Source of the DNA: DATFRY01 sp963764695
Lineage (GTDB): Bacteria > Myxococcota_A > Polyangia > Haliangiales > Haliangiaceae
Direction: 5' to 3'
NCBI GenBank assembly: GCA_963764695.1
Contig: CAVXTW010000021.1
Location: 91,421 to 155,420 of the forward strand
Length of the DNA: 64,000 nt
This document shows positions 47,772 to 57,933 of this stretch, in pieces. The position numbers and the translations under genes are program-made. The notes under the pieces are model-generated. The model saw only the letters and a list, made by a program, of their open reading frames with translations. It ran no database searches and had not been told where the DNA came from. Position 1 is the stretch's first letter, and every line of letters starts with the position of its first letter.

Positions 47772-50700
47772 CTACTTTTTTTCCGGTCCGCGCGGTCGCC
47801 TTGCCGCGGCTCGCACCGCCTGGCTGGGATCACTCTCGCCCGCCTTCGCGAGCGCGGCCTTCGCGCGCTCGTCACCGCCGGCGGCCAGAGGAATCAGCGC
47901 GATCGCCGCAGCCTGCCGCACCTCCGGCACTTTCTCGCGCGAGCTGTCGATCGCCTGCAGGAGCACCGCCGCGGTGTCCCGCCCGCCGAGGCGCCCCAGC
48001 GACTGCACAGCGGCCTCGCGCACGAACGCCTTGTCGTCGGTGGTGGCGGCGCGGCCCAGCGCCTGGCGGTCGGCGAAGCTGCCGAAGTCGCCCAGCGCGC
48101 GGGCCGCGGCCACGCGCTCCTGCCAGTTGGGCCCGGACAGCCGCTCGACCACCTTGCGGGTCAGGTCGGCGGCCTTGGCGCCGCGCCGGGCCACGAAGTG
48201 CGCGCAGGCACGCATGGCCCCCTCGCGCACCGAGATCTCGTCGTCGCCCAGGGCGCGCTCGAGCAGCGGCTTGACCTCGGGCGCGGCGATCTTGCCGGCC
48301 ACCGACAGCGCCCGCCGGCGCACCAGCGGATCGCGGTGGCCGGCCAGCTTCTCGACCTGAGGCAGGATGCCCATGCCGATGCGCTCGAGGGCGGCGGTCG
48401 CCTGGCCGCGCTCGCGCGCCGGCGCCTGATCGAGCGCCGCGGTCAGCGGGCCGAGCGCGATGCCGCTGGGCCGCGCGTCCAGATCCTCGAGCACGCGCAG
48501 CACCGCGTCGCGGTGGCGCTCCATCGCCTCGCGCAGCCCGCGGGCCAGCTCCTTCTCGTGGCCGATGAGCAGGCCCGGGGCCAGCGCCGGATCGCCGTCG
48601 GTCTGGGCCAGGAGCGCGATGGCCGCGCGCACGTCGAGCTTGCCGTTCTTCATCGGGTAGTCGATGAAGCGCACCGCCTCGCCGCCGCCCGAGGTGCCGG
48701 CCGCGACCCGCGGCAGCGCCCAGGCCACCGCGCCGCGCACGCGGTCGCGCTTGGCGAAGTAGGCGCTGAGCAGGAAGGGCAGGGCGCGGCGGTCGCCGAT
48801 GCGCCCGAGCGACCACGCGGCCAGGCGCTGGGCCTCGCCCTGTCCGTCGCCGAGCAGGTCGCCCAGCGGGGCCACCGCCGCGCGATCGCCGGACACGCCC
48901 AGCGCGAAGGCGCAGGCGGCGCGGGTCTCGTCGGGGCGGCCGCTGTCGCGCACCACGCCGGCCAGCTGAGACGTCGCGGTCGCCTTGCGCTCGGCCAGGC
49001 GGGCCAGGCCCAGGCAGGCCAGGGTCTGCACCGAGTCGCGGCGGTCGTCGAGCGCGGCCAGGAGCGGCGACAGGGCGCGCTTGTCGCCGGTCATGCCGAG
49101 CGCGAACACCGCCGCCTCGCGCATGGCCACCTCCGAGTGGTGGCCCAGCTGGATGAGATCCGGGATGGTGCGCGGGTCGCCCAGGCGGCCGGCGCCGACC
49201 AGTGCCTCGACGCGCATGTCGATCTCGATGGTCGGGTTGAGCGTGCCGATGCGCGGCTTGGCGCCGGCGGCCGGGCCGGTCTGGCGGGCCAGGCGCACCA
49301 GCGGCGCGGCCGCGCCCTTGTTGCCCAGGTAGCCGAGCACCGACACCGCGATGCGCTGCTGCACCGGATCGCGCTGGTCGGACAGCGCCTCGAGCAAGGG
49401 CTTGAGGCCGTGGGCGCCGAGTCTTTCGAGCTCCTTCTGCGCGACCTGCTTCTCGGCGGCGGTGCCGCGCCGCCACCTCTCGACCAGGGTGGGCACGTAG
49501 CGGTCGTAGAGCTCGACCAGGATGACGCGGTAGACGCCCTTGTGGGCCAGGCTGAAGGCCAGCGGCGCCATCGTGCGCTCCAGCTCGCCCAGGTGCCCGG
49601 TCAGCTCCTCGAGGTTGACCGCCTCGCGCGCCGCCTTGTGCAGCGTCTCCTCCTCGGTGGAGCGCTCCAGCACCTCGCGGTAGAGCTTGCCGGCCGGCGC
49701 CAGCTCGTGCTTGTTGCGGTAGAGGCGCGCCAGCGCGAAGTAGGCCTCGAAGTTGCGCGGGTCGAGCTCGATGGTCTTCTGGTACGCGGCGATGGCCAGG
49801 TCGTACTTCTGCATGTCCTTGTAGCGCTCTGCCATCTGCATGTGCGCCACCGGATCCTTGGGGCTGCGGGCGACCGCCTTGCGGGCCCACTCGATCGCCT
49901 CGTCGTCCTTGTGCAGGATCGTCTTTATCTCGGCGATCTGGTTGTAGTAGTCGCGCTCGCGGCCGGGCGACGCCGCGGCCAGCTTCTCGAGCAGCGCGAT
50001 GGCGCGGTCGTACTCGTGCTGCGACTTGTAGACCTTGACCAGCTGGTCCATCGCGTCGAGGTCGTCGCGCGCCAGGGTCAGGAGCTTCTCGAGCACCGCG
50101 CGCGCCGATCGGTACTGGCCCTGGCGCAGGTGCACCTCGGACAGGAAGTAGCCGGCCTCGACGTCGGGCGGACGGGCGGCGAAGGCGCGCTCCCAGCGGT
50201 CCACGCGGTCGGCCAGGGCGCGGCCGCCGGCGCGCTTGAGCAGATTGACGATCTGGCGGCGCACGTCGCGCCGCGTGGCCCGCTGGGCCTTGCCGGTCGG
50301 CAGCAGGCTGAGCGCCTTCTCCCAGTCGCCCACCGCCTCGGGCAGGCGGCGCTGGCGCTCGAACACCGACGCGCGGCCCTTGTAAAGCTCCGGGTCCTTC
50401 GGCTTGAGCTTGAGGGCGCGCGCGTACATGTCGAGCGCCTCGCCCAGCATGTCGTGCTCGGCGTAGACCTCGCCCAGCTTGGCGTAGCCGGTGGCCGACT
50501 TGCGCGCGGCGATGCGGCGCCAGATGGCCAGCGCCTTCTTCTTGTCGCCGCGCTGGAAGTGCTGGTCGCCCAGGTTGACCAGGTGCGACAGCTCCTCCGG
50601 CTCGATCGACGTCAGCCGCTCGTACGACTTGAGGGCCAGGTCCTCCTTGCCCCAGCGCGTGTAGAGGTCAGCCAGCGCCGACTGCACGCCGGCGTCGCCG

Positions 50701-51914
50701 CCGAAGCGGGCCTCCACCTTGCGCAGGAGCGCCACCGCGCGCTTCTCGTCGCCGCGCCGCCACAGCCTCTCGGCCAGCTCGAGCTGGAAGCGCGGCTCGC
50801 CCGGCGCCACCCGGATGACCGCCTCGTACTGGCGGAGCGCCTCGGCCTCGCGGCCGGAGTTCTCGTAGAGCGCGATCAGGCGGCGCTGGGTCTCCAGCTC
50901 GTGGGGCGCCTTGGCGACGGCCTTGCGGTAGGCGTCGAGCGCCTTCTCCTGCATGCCGGTCTCCTCGTACAGGCGCGCGAGCACGTCCCACTCGAAGTAG
51001 TCGCGCGAGCCCGGCTTCCACTCCTTCTCCAGCTCGGCGACAAGGACGTTGAGGTCCTGCTTGCGCCGGTGGATCTCGATGATCCGCTCGGTCAGGTCCT
51101 TGCGCAAAAAGTAGCCGCGCTGGGTGGCCGCCATGGCGCGGCGGTACTCGCGGATGGCGTCGTCGTCCTTGCCGGCCGCCTCGTGCACCTGGCCGATGCG
51201 CGCGATGACGTCGACGCGGCGGGCCGGATCCGAGCGCAAGCGGCCCTCGGCCGCGCGCAGGGTGGCGATCGCCTCGTCGAAGCGCTTGCTCTTCGACAGC
51301 ATGTCGGCCAGGTCGAGGCGCACCTGCACGTCGGCCGGATCGAGGGCGATGTACTTGTCGAAGTAGCCCTTGGCCGCGGCGACGTCGTTCTTGTCGAGGG
51401 CCAGCAGGGCCAGCGCGCGCAGGAGCTGCTTCTTCTGGTTCTTGTCGCCGGCGCGGGCGAGAGCCTTGTCGTAGGCCTCGCGCGCCTTGTCGACCTGGCC
51501 GCCCTGGCGGTACAGGTCGCCCAGGGCGATGGACAGGGCGACGTCGTTGGGCCGCTGGGCCGACGCCTTCTCGTAGTAGCCGAGCGCCTCGGGCTGCTTG
51601 CCCTCGCCCAGGTACAGGTGGCCGAGCAGGATGAGCGTGTTGGCGTCGTCAGGCTTGCCGGCCAGCGCCTTCTCGTACTCGGAGATCAGCAGGCGGACCG
51701 AGCGGTGGCGCTTGTACAGCCCGCGCAGCTTGGCCAGCGCGTCCTTGTCGCCCGGGTTCTGGGCCAGGATGCGCTTGTAGCGGGCGACCACCTGCTTGTC
51801 GAACGGGTCGCGCTTGACGTCCCAGTCGCCTTGCGCGAGAGCCGGACGGGGGGCCGACATCGGGGCGACCACGGCGGCCAGGGTCAGGAGGCAGAGGAGA
51901 GCTCTCACAGGCAC
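47772..51914 (-). CDS. Exported TPR/HEAT-repeat protein, 1,380 residues
   Basis: A secreted or periplasmic scaffold. The signal peptide is residues 1-28 (APMSAPRPALAQ). About 20 TPR units fill residues 40-750, with recurring A/G-Y-A-P pattern helices such as ALGDLYRQGGQVDKAREAY and LAIAAYQKTIELDPRNFEAY. The rest, about 770-1370, is HEAT/PBS-lyase-like repeats such as DPVQQRIAVSVLGYLGNKGA and AACAFALGVSGDRAAVAPL. It ends in a Lys/Arg-rich tail. TPR plus HEAT solenoids mediate large protein assemblies; the partner is unknown. The GTG at 51914 is used; a second GTG two codons later is equivalent. It lies upstream of the FHA pair on the same strand, 50 bases away. Confidence 0.88.
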   Translation of the reverse strand: MPVRALLCLLTLAAVVAPMSAPRPALAQGDWDVKRDPFDKQVVARYKRILAQNPGDKDALAKLRGLYKRHRSVRLLISEYEKALAGKPDDANTLILLGHLYLGEGKQPEALGYYEKASAQRPNDVALSIALGDLYRQGGQVDKAREAYDKALARAGDKNQKKQLLRALALLALDKNDVAAAKGYFDKYIALDPADVQVRLDLADMLSKSKRFDEAIATLRAAEGRLRSDPARRVDVIARIGQVHEAAGKDDDAIREYRRAMAATQRGYFLRKDLTERIIEIHRRKQDLNVLVAELEKEWKPGSRDYFEWDVLARLYEETGMQEKALDAYRKAVAKAPHELETQRRLIALYENSGREAEALRQYEAVIRVAPGEPRFQLELAERLWRRGDEKRAVALLRKVEARFGGDAGVQSALADLYTRWGKEDLALKSYERLTSIEPEELSHLVNLGDQHFQRGDKKKALAIWRRIAARKSATGYAKLGEVYAEHDMLGEALDMYARALKLKPKDPELYKGRASVFERQRRLPEAVGDWEKALSLLPTGKAQRATRRDVRRQIVNLLKRAGGRALADRVDRWERAFAARPPDVEAGYFLSEVHLRQGQYRSARAVLEKLLTLARDDLDAMDQLVKVYKSQHEYDRAIALLEKLAAASPGRERDYYNQIAEIKTILHKDDEAIEWARKAVARSPKDPVAHMQMAERYKDMQKYDLAIAAYQKTIELDPRNFEAYFALARLYRNKHELAPAGKLYREVLERSTEEETLHKAAREAVNLEELTGHLGELERTMAPLAFSLAHKGVYRVILVELYDRYVPTLVERWRRGTAAEKQVAQKELERLGAHGLKPLLEALSDQRDPVQQRIAVSVLGYLGNKGAAAPLVRLARQTGPAAGAKPRIGTLNPTIEIDMRVEALVGAGRLGDPRTIPDLIQLGHHSEVAMREAAVFALGMTGDKRALSPLLAALDDRRDSVQTLACLGLARLAERKATATSQLAGVVRDSGRPDETRAACAFALGVSGDRAAVAPLGDLLGDGQGEAQRLAAWSLGRIGDRRALPFLLSAYFAKRDRVRGAVAWALPRVAAGTSGGGEAVRFIDYPMKNGKLDVRAAIALLAQTDGDPALAPGLLIGHEKELARGLREAMERHRDAVLRVLEDLDARPSGIALGPLTAALDQAPARERGQATAALERIGMGILPQVEKLAGHRDPLVRRRALSVAGKIAAPEVKPLLERALGDDEISVREGAMRACAHFVARRGAKAADLTRKVVERLSGPNWQERVAAARALGDFGSFADRQALGRAATTDDKAFVREAAVQSLGRLGGRDTAAVLLQAIDSSREKVPEVRQAAAIALIPLAAGGDERAKAALAKAGESDPSQAVRAAARRPRGPEKK

Positions 51915-52031
51915 CTTCCCGGCGGCCCCGGTACGGCCAGGACCGACTCTCGAGTATAACGCTCGATCTCCCGGGAGGCCTTCCCGCCTGATCGCACCGC
52001 CGGTGCGTATGTCGGCGCTAGCTGACCAGAA

Positions 52032-52436
52032 TCACGCTGGCGACGGGACCTGGTGGCGCTGGCGGATGCGGCCCAGCAGGGTCGCGAGGTGGCCGGTGCG
52101 CTGCTGGTGGACGAAGTCTCGCACCATGCGCGCATGGACCCGCGGCATCTCGGCGAACCGGACTCCGCTGCCGCACACCGACCGCGCGACCCGCTCGCGG
52201 CGGACCTCTCCGCGCGCCCAGATGGTCTCTCCGGTCCCGGGCAGCTGGAGCTCGATGCCGACAACGGTGCCGGCCGGCAGCGCGGCCTCGTCGGGCCCGA
52301 GCGCGACGCGGTGGAGATAGACCCCGGTCTCGCTCAGGTTGCTGGACAGCACGCGAAACGGGCGGTCGCGGATGAACTGGGTCAGAAACAGATCGAGATC
52401 GACCCGAAAGCCTACCCGCCGATCGGACGGTTCCAT
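52032..52436 (-). CDS. PilZ-domain protein
   Basis: A 134-residue PilZ protein, the common bacterial cyclic-di-GMP receptor fold. DRRVGFRVDLDLFL at the N-terminus and SNLSETGVYLHR carry the Arg-rich and (D/N)xSxxG binding elements, though the first is shorter than the classic RxxxR. The beta barrel continues with GIELQLPGTGETIWARGEVR. The start at 52436 has AGGAGG nine bases upstream; the longer frame has no site. Three TGTAGG boxes lie just upstream at 52453-52475. It follows the glycosyltransferase gene on the same strand but has its own promoter region. Confidence 0.85.
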   Translation of the reverse strand: MEPSDRRVGFRVDLDLFLTQFIRDRPFRVLSSNLSETGVYLHRVALGPDEAALPAGTVVGIELQLPGTGETIWARGEVRRERVARSVCGSGVRFAEMPRVHARMVRDFVHQQRTGHLATLLGRIRQRHQVPSPA

Positions 52437-52452
52437 GGATGAGGGCCTCCTG

Positions 52453-52475
52453 CCTACAATGTAGGACACTGTAGG
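52453..52475. promoter_or_regulatory. TGTAGG box cluster upstream of the PilZ gene
   Basis: CCTACA-A-TGTAGG is a perfect inverted repeat at 52453-52465, and a further TGTAGG follows at 52470-52475, ten bases after the previous box. The sequence TGTAGGACAC-TGTAGG is nearly repeated upstream of the AT-hook gene at 57898-57913. It lies 17-39 bases before the PilZ ATG, in the position of an operator or activator site. Confidence 0.55.
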
Positions 52476-52509
52476 CAGCGAACCGGGCGCGGCGCAATTT
52501 CTCTGCGGC

Positions 52510-53868
52510 TCAGAGGGCCGGGATGGCGGCCCGCATCGACTCGCGGCCCAGCTCGGCGTGGCGAACACCGACGGTGCGCCAGGACAGATCCACGTGGCTC
52601 ACGCGCGCGACCAGCTCGTCCCAGACCTCGCTCGCGGCGCTGGCGCGCACAGCCCGGCGCATCGCCGCCGGGATGTCCTCGGGGCGGTAGGGCGAGAACA
52701 GAAAGCCGGTGCCGGTGCGCGACGCCGGATCCCAGTCCACCACTGCGTCGGCGAACGCGCCGGAGCGCGGCGCGACCGGCACCGCGCCGTACAGCATGCT
52801 GTAGAGCGGCGAGAAACCGCCCGGAGCGAAGCGGTGGCAGTGCAGCACCATGTCGGCCGCCGCGATGATGCGGTGGAGCAGGGCCACGTCGGTGTGCACG
52901 CATCGAACGCGCATCGGGTGGGCGCGGGCCAGCTCGCGCGGGATGTCCTCGGCCGTGGCGGACCCGGCCTCGACGGCGCGGCCGCCTGCCGCCGGCGGAT
53001 GGGCCAGCACCAGGTGGGCGCCGACGTGGGCCAGGCCCTCGGCGGCGTCGGCGTCGAGCAGCTCGAACGGGCCGAGCGCGACGGCCAGCGGTCCGGGGCC
53101 GGGCGCCAGGCCCAGCTCGCGGCGCAGGGCGCGCTTGAGCTCGGCCTTGCCCGCCCGCGTGGGCTCGAGAGGGCCGGCCAGGTGCGGGTCGCGGGCCGGA
53201 TTCCAGTGCGCCTCGTCGACGGCGCTGGCGATGCCGCGCACCTCCTCGGCCTTGGCGCGCAGGAGCTCGACCAGCTCTCCCTCGCCGCGCTCGATCACCT
53301 CGGCGGCGTAGCTGGCCGAGGGCAGGGCGATGCGGTGGGCGGCGGCGAGGGCGTCGCGCAGCGGGGCCGGCACCGGGCGGGCGGTGGCCTCGCCGAGCAG
53401 GAGCACCGATGCGGGCTGCACGCAGCCGGGCGGGGGCGCCCGCTCCTCGGTCTGGGCGATGATGTGCGGCGCGTCGTCGCGAGCCCGGACCACGTGCGGC
53501 CACATGCCGCGGCGCTCGGCCAGCTCGAGGGCGGCTGCCGCCAGGATCTCGTCGTCCTCGCTGCCCGGCCCCTCCAGCGCGAAGGCCGGGACGGCGCCGC
53601 CGGCCAGGCTGCCCTCGCGCACGGTCAGGCGCACGCGGCCCAGCGGCGCGGATGCCACCGGAACCTCGACGGGATCGAGGCGTCGGGCCAGGCCGGCGCT
53701 CTCCATCGCCGCGTCGCTCAGCCCGGGCGGACGCCGCGTCACCACCGTGACCCGCTCGCCGGCCCGGACCAGGGCCCGGCTCAGGGCGGCGGCAACGCCG
53801 GCCTCCTCGTCGCCCACCAGCGGGGCAATGCGGGAAAACACGTGTAGGGCGCGAACCAGGGCGGGCAA
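52510..53868 (-). CDS. Glycogen-synthase-like glycosyltransferase (GT5/GT4 fold)
   Basis: A 452-residue protein with a GT-B fold. The N-terminal domain starts ALVRALHVFSRIAPLVGDEE and contains AAALSRALVRAGERVTVVTR, similar to the GlgA opening. The C-terminal nucleotide-sugar site is CHRFAPGGFSPLYSMLYGAV, then GAFADAVVDWDP and TGTGFLFSPYRPEDI, close to the GlgA pattern E-P-C-G-L-x-Q-L. The catalytic Glu of that motif is replaced (FAPGGF), and the KVGGLADV motif of true glycogen synthases is absent (PLVGDEEAG). A different donor or acceptor, or loss of activity, is likely. The start is TTG 53868. It is divergent from the fmdB-folD pair with 57 bases between starts. Confidence 0.75.
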   Translation of the reverse strand: MPALVRALHVFSRIAPLVGDEEAGVAAALSRALVRAGERVTVVTRRPPGLSDAAMESAGLARRLDPVEVPVASAPLGRVRLTVREGSLAGGAVPAFALEGPGSEDDEILAAAALELAERRGMWPHVVRARDDAPHIIAQTEERAPPPGCVQPASVLLLGEATARPVPAPLRDALAAAHRIALPSASYAAEVIERGEGELVELLRAKAEEVRGIASAVDEAHWNPARDPHLAGPLEPTRAGKAELKRALRRELGLAPGPGPLAVALGPFELLDADAAEGLAHVGAHLVLAHPPAAGGRAVEAGSATAEDIPRELARAHPMRVRCVHTDVALLHRIIAAADMVLHCHRFAPGGFSPLYSMLYGAVPVAPRSGAFADAVVDWDPASRTGTGFLFSPYRPEDIPAAMRRAVRASAASEVWDELVARVSHVDLSWRTVGVRHAELGRESMRAAIPAL

Positions 53869-53925
53869 GGCCGGATCTCCGTGACGTCTTTACCACGACC
53901 CGGCGTCTCGGGTAGTACTAGCGCC

Positions 53926-54336
53926 GTGCCGATTTACGAGTACGCGTGCAGGAAGTGCAGGAAGCAGTTCGAATACCTGCAGCGGATGAGCGATCCGCCC
54001 AAGCGCAAGTGCGAGGCCTGCGGCGCGCAGGCCCTCGAGCGCCAGATCTCCCAGACGTCGTTCCAGCTGAAGGGAGGCGGCTGGTACAAGGACCTCTACT
54101 CCTCCCCCAAGCCCGGGTCCTCGACCAAGTCCGAGGGCGCGTCCGACTCGTCGTCGTCATCTGACTCCGGATCCTCGTCGAGCTCGGAGGGCGGTTCGGG
54201 ATCGGGCTCCGGCTCGGGGTCCGGCTCCGGCGCGGGCTCGGGCTCTGGCTCCGACTCGGGCTCCGCCGCACCCGCGGGCTCGTCCGCCAAGGAGGGTGCG
54301 AAGCCGGCCAAGAAGGCCAAGAAAGGGTCTCGATGA
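53926..54336 (+). CDS. FmdB-family zinc-ribbon protein with Ser/Gly-rich tail
   Basis: A 136-residue protein. Residues 1-45 are an FmdB zinc ribbon: VPIYEYACRKCRKQFEYLQR and KCEACGAQALERQIS, with four cysteines. Residues about 65-120 are almost only Ser, Gly and Asp, encoded by an imperfect GGCTCC/GGCTCG hexamer tract that may vary in length, and the end is Lys-rich. FmdB-like ribbons are widespread regulators of unknown target. The start is GTG 53926, matching the family MPIYEY. Its stop overlaps the folD start as ATGA, so the two are coupled. Confidence 0.88.
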   Translation: MPIYEYACRKCRKQFEYLQRMSDPPKRKCEACGAQALERQISQTSFQLKGGGWYKDLYSSPKPGSSTKSEGASDSSSSSDSGSSSSSEGGSGSGSGSGSGSGAGSGSGSDSGSAAPAGSSAKEGAKPAKKAKKGSR

Positions 54337-55172
54337 CAGCAGCGATCCTCGACGGCAAGGTGGTGGCGGCCCGCGTGCGCGAGGAGGTCCGCGAAGGCGT
54401 GGCCCGGGCGGCCGCGCGCGGCATCACGCCGGGTCTGGCGGTGGTCCTGGTCGGCGGCGACCCGGCCTCGCAGATCTACGTGCGCCACAAGCACACGGCG
54501 GCCGCCGAGGTCGGCGTCACCTCGTTCGATCACAGCCTGCCGGCCGACACCACCACCGCGCAGCTGCTCGACCTGGTGCGCCAGCTGGGCGACGACCCGC
54601 GCGTCCACGGCATCCTGGTGCAGCTGCCCCTGCCGCCGCAGATCGACGCCACCGCGGTGCTCGACGCCATCCCGCCCGAGAAGGACGTCGACGGCTTTCA
54701 CGCCGACAACATCGGCCGCCTGGCCCAGGGCCGTCCGCGCTTCATCGCGGCCACCCCGAAGGGCTGCATGCGCCTTCTGGCCGAGTCCGGCATCGAGCTG
54801 CGCGGCGCCCGCGCGGTGATGGTCGGCCGCTCCAACATCGTCGGCCGGCCGATGGCGCTGCTCCTGACCAACGCCAGCGCCACGGTCACGGTCTGCCACT
54901 CGCAGACGCGCGATCTGGCCGCCGAGGTGGCCGGCGCCGACGTGCTGGTCGCGGCGATCGGCAAGCCGCGCGCGATCCGCGGCGAGTGGGTGAAGCCGGG
55001 CGCGGTGGTCATCGACGTCGGCATGAACCGCGGCGACGACGGCAAGCTGTGCGGCGACGTCGATTACGCCGGCGCCCGCGAGCGCGCCTCCGCCATCACG
55101 CCGGTGCCCGGCGGCGTCGGCCCCATGACCATCGCGATGCTGCTGGAAAACACGCTGATGGCGGCAGGTTGA
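54333..55172 (+). CDS. folD: Methylenetetrahydrofolate dehydrogenase/cyclohydrolase FolD
   Basis: A 279-residue bifunctional enzyme that interconverts methylene-, methenyl- and formyl-tetrahydrofolate in the cytoplasm. Catalytic Tyr-x3-Lys lies in IYVRHKHTAA at about residues 49-53, and GILVQLPLPPQID, PPEKDVDGFH and the NADP-binding VGRSNIVGRPMALLL and ITPVPGGVGPMTIAML signatures are intact. Length is standard. It overlaps the FmdB gene by four bases. It converges on the PilZ-receiver gene with 22 bases between stops. Confidence 0.96.
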   Translation: MTAAILDGKVVAARVREEVREGVARAAARGITPGLAVVLVGGDPASQIYVRHKHTAAAEVGVTSFDHSLPADTTTAQLLDLVRQLGDDPRVHGILVQLPLPPQIDATAVLDAIPPEKDVDGFHADNIGRLAQGRPRFIAATPKGCMRLLAESGIELRGARAVMVGRSNIVGRPMALLLTNASATVTVCHSQTRDLAAEVAGADVLVAAIGKPRAIRGEWVKPGAVVIDVGMNRGDDGKLCGDVDYAGARERASAITPVPGGVGPMTIAMLLENTLMAAG

Positions 55173-55194
55173 TCGGTCGGCCGATCGCCCGGCG

Positions 55195-55890
55195 TCAGCG
55201 GGTCTTGACCGAGCTGGGCTTGCCGAGGGCGCGCATGACCGCGGTCTGCAGCTCGCCCAGCGGCGGCGGGTTGGACACGACCTCGTAGGCGCCGCCGGCG
55301 CGCGCGCGCTGCCGCATGTCGTCGCTGCCGGCCAGCACGATGGCCGGCACCGGGCTGAACAGCGACTGCGCCACGGACAGGACTTGCATGGCCGAGTCCG
55401 GATCGGAGTCGGCGTCGAGCAGCGCCAGATCGATCTCCTCGTCGAGCAGGCTCTCGGCCACGCGCGCGTCGGTGGCGCCGACCACCTCGGCGGTGGCCAT
55501 GATCGAGCGCAGCTGGCGGGCCAGCGTGGCGCGCGCCTTGGCGTCCTGACAGAGCACCAGCACCGTGATGCCGGCGAACTGCGTCACCAGGCTGTCGATC
55601 AGCTCGCCCAGCGTGTCGACCATGTCCTCGAACTCGACGCCGATGCCGACCGGGCCGTCGCGGTCGGGGCGCTCCCGACGCCAGCTGACCCGCCCGCTGA
55701 GCAGCACCGGGCCGGCCCGCGCCACCTCGAGCTGCAAGGTGACCTCCGAGCCGACCTCGACCGGCTCCTCGGTCTCGAGGAACACGCCCCCGCGAGACAG
55801 GTTCACGCTGTAGGCGATCAGCAGGGACGAGGCGTTGCGGAACTGGACTCGCACGCAGAACGGGACCCGGTCGTGAACCCGTTCATCCAT
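55195..55890 (-). CDS. PilZ (TIGR02266-type) protein with receiver-like domain
   Basis: A 231-residue protein. Residues 1-105 are a PilZ domain of the kind named TIGR02266, expanded in Myxococcus: VPFCVRVQF, SVNLSRGGVFLETEEPV and VGIGVEFEDM. Residues about 110-225 resemble a response-regulator receiver: ITVLVLCQDAKARATLARQL, the likely acceptor Asp in IDLALLDADSD and PAIVLAGSDDM. The conserved lysine near the end is replaced (VVSNPPP), so phosphorylation may be lost. It would link cyclic-di-GMP to a protein partner. The gene lies upstream of no partner kinase; parB follows on the same strand 70 bases away in the opposite reading order. Confidence 0.82.
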   Translation of the reverse strand: MDERVHDRVPFCVRVQFRNASSLLIAYSVNLSRGGVFLETEEPVEVGSEVTLQLEVARAGPVLLSGRVSWRRERPDRDGPVGIGVEFEDMVDTLGELIDSLVTQFAGITVLVLCQDAKARATLARQLRSIMATAEVVGATDARVAESLLDEEIDLALLDADSDPDSAMQVLSVAQSLFSPVPAIVLAGSDDMRQRARAGGAYEVVSNPPPLGELQTAVMRALGKPSSVKTR

Positions 55891-55960
55891 GGACTCCGCC
55901 GATTATCCCCGGTTTGGACGCGGGCAGGGCCCGCATCGCCGCGGAAAAGGGAGACGCACA

Positions 55961-56985
55961 TCAGCGCTTGAGCAGACGCTCGAGCAGCCGGTCGAGATCG
56001 TCGAGGTCGGCGTAGCGGATCTCGATGCGCCCACCCTTACCCTTCTTGGCCTCGAGCAGGTTCACCTGCGCGCCGAGGGTCTTGGTCAGGCGGTTCTCGA
56101 CATCGCGCACAGACGGGCTCTTGCGCACCGGCTTGGGCGCCGGCTTGGCCTTGGCGCCCGCCTGGCGCTGGCGCACCAGCGCCTCGGTGGCGCGCACCGA
56201 CAGGCCCTTGGACACCACCTGGCGCGACACCACCTCGATCTCCGACACCGACTCCAGCCCCAGCAGGGCGCGGGCGTGCCCCATGGTCAGCACGCCCTCC
56301 TCGACCTTCTCGCGCACCCCGGAGGGGAGCTTGAGCAGGCGCAGGCTGTTGGTGACCGTGCTGCGCTCCTTGCCCACCCGCTCGGCCACCTGCTCCTGGG
56401 TGTAGCCGTGCTCGCCGACCAGGCGCTGGTACGCCTCGGCCTCCTCGATCGGGTTGAGGTCGGAGCGCTGGAGGTTCTCGACCAGGGCGCGCTCGAACGA
56501 GTCGCGCGACGACACGTCCTGCACCACCACCGGCACTTCGAGCAGCTCGGCGCGCTGGGCGGCGCGCCAGCGGCGCTCGCCGGCGATGAGGATGTAGCCG
56601 CCGCCGGCGCGGGCGCGCACGATGAGCGGCTGGATCACGCCGTGGGCGCGGATCGACTGGGCCAGCTCGTCCAGCTCGGCGTCGGCGAAGCGCTTGCGCG
56701 GCTGGTTCGGGCTCGGATGGATCTCCTCGACCGGGGCCGCGAAGTAGCTGCGGCTGGCAGATGTACCCGGCGCGGTGCCCGTGCCGGCGCCGCCCGAGCC
56801 CGGCGGGGGTGGCGGCCGCGACGCGGTGGGCAGGAGCGCGGACAGCCCGCGTCCCAGCGCCCGCCGCTTGCCCGGGCCGCCCGGATCGCGCGGGTCATGG
56901 CCGTCTGGAGACATCTCGCTGCGCTCTGGTGGGTCCGGCGTTTCGGTCATGCGCGAGGTTGCCGGCGTCGACTCCGGCGCGTGGC

Positions 56986-56989
<4 letters not shown>
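55961..56989 (-). CDS. parB: Chromosome partitioning protein ParB
   Basis: A 342-residue ParB. The N-terminal 80 residues form a Pro/Gly-rich extension that includes the typical RRALGRGLSALLP. The CTPase/box I region is HPSPNQPRKRF, the box II motif is GERRWRAAQRA, and LVENLQRSDLNPIEEAEAYQ precedes the helix-turn-helix EQVAERVGKERSTVTNSLRLL. The C-terminal dimer domain closes the protein. ParB binds parS sites near the origin and spreads along DNA. I find no full parS site here. The start overlaps the parA stop as ATGA. Confidence 0.95.
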
Positions 56990-57786
<797 letters not shown>

Positions 57787-57878
57787 TGATCGATTGGTAA
57801 CACGAATCCCTGACTGGCCTCGGGTAGGGGCGGTCGCGGCCGGGAACTGCTCAAAATTTGATTCGCGCGACGGCTCTG

Positions 57879-57913
57879 CGTAGGGTGTGTGCGTTGATGT
57901 AGGACAACGTAGG
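57879..57913. promoter_or_regulatory. YGTAGG direct repeats between parA and the AT-hook gene
   Basis: CGTAGG at 57879-57884, TGTAGG at 57898-57903 and CGTAGG at 57908-57913 lie upstream of the small gene at 57934. The last two are ten bases apart, and TGTAGGACAA-CGTAGG nearly equals the element at 52460-52475. Confidence 0.5.
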
Positions 57914-57933
57914 TCGCCACGTCAGGAGGAGCC

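Noticed and set aside
47724..51959. Open frame of 1,411 codons antisense to the TPR/HEAT gene
   Set aside because: It is the mirror of a clear repeat protein with signal peptide; its own sequence is His/Arg/Gln-rich low complexity without a ribosome site.
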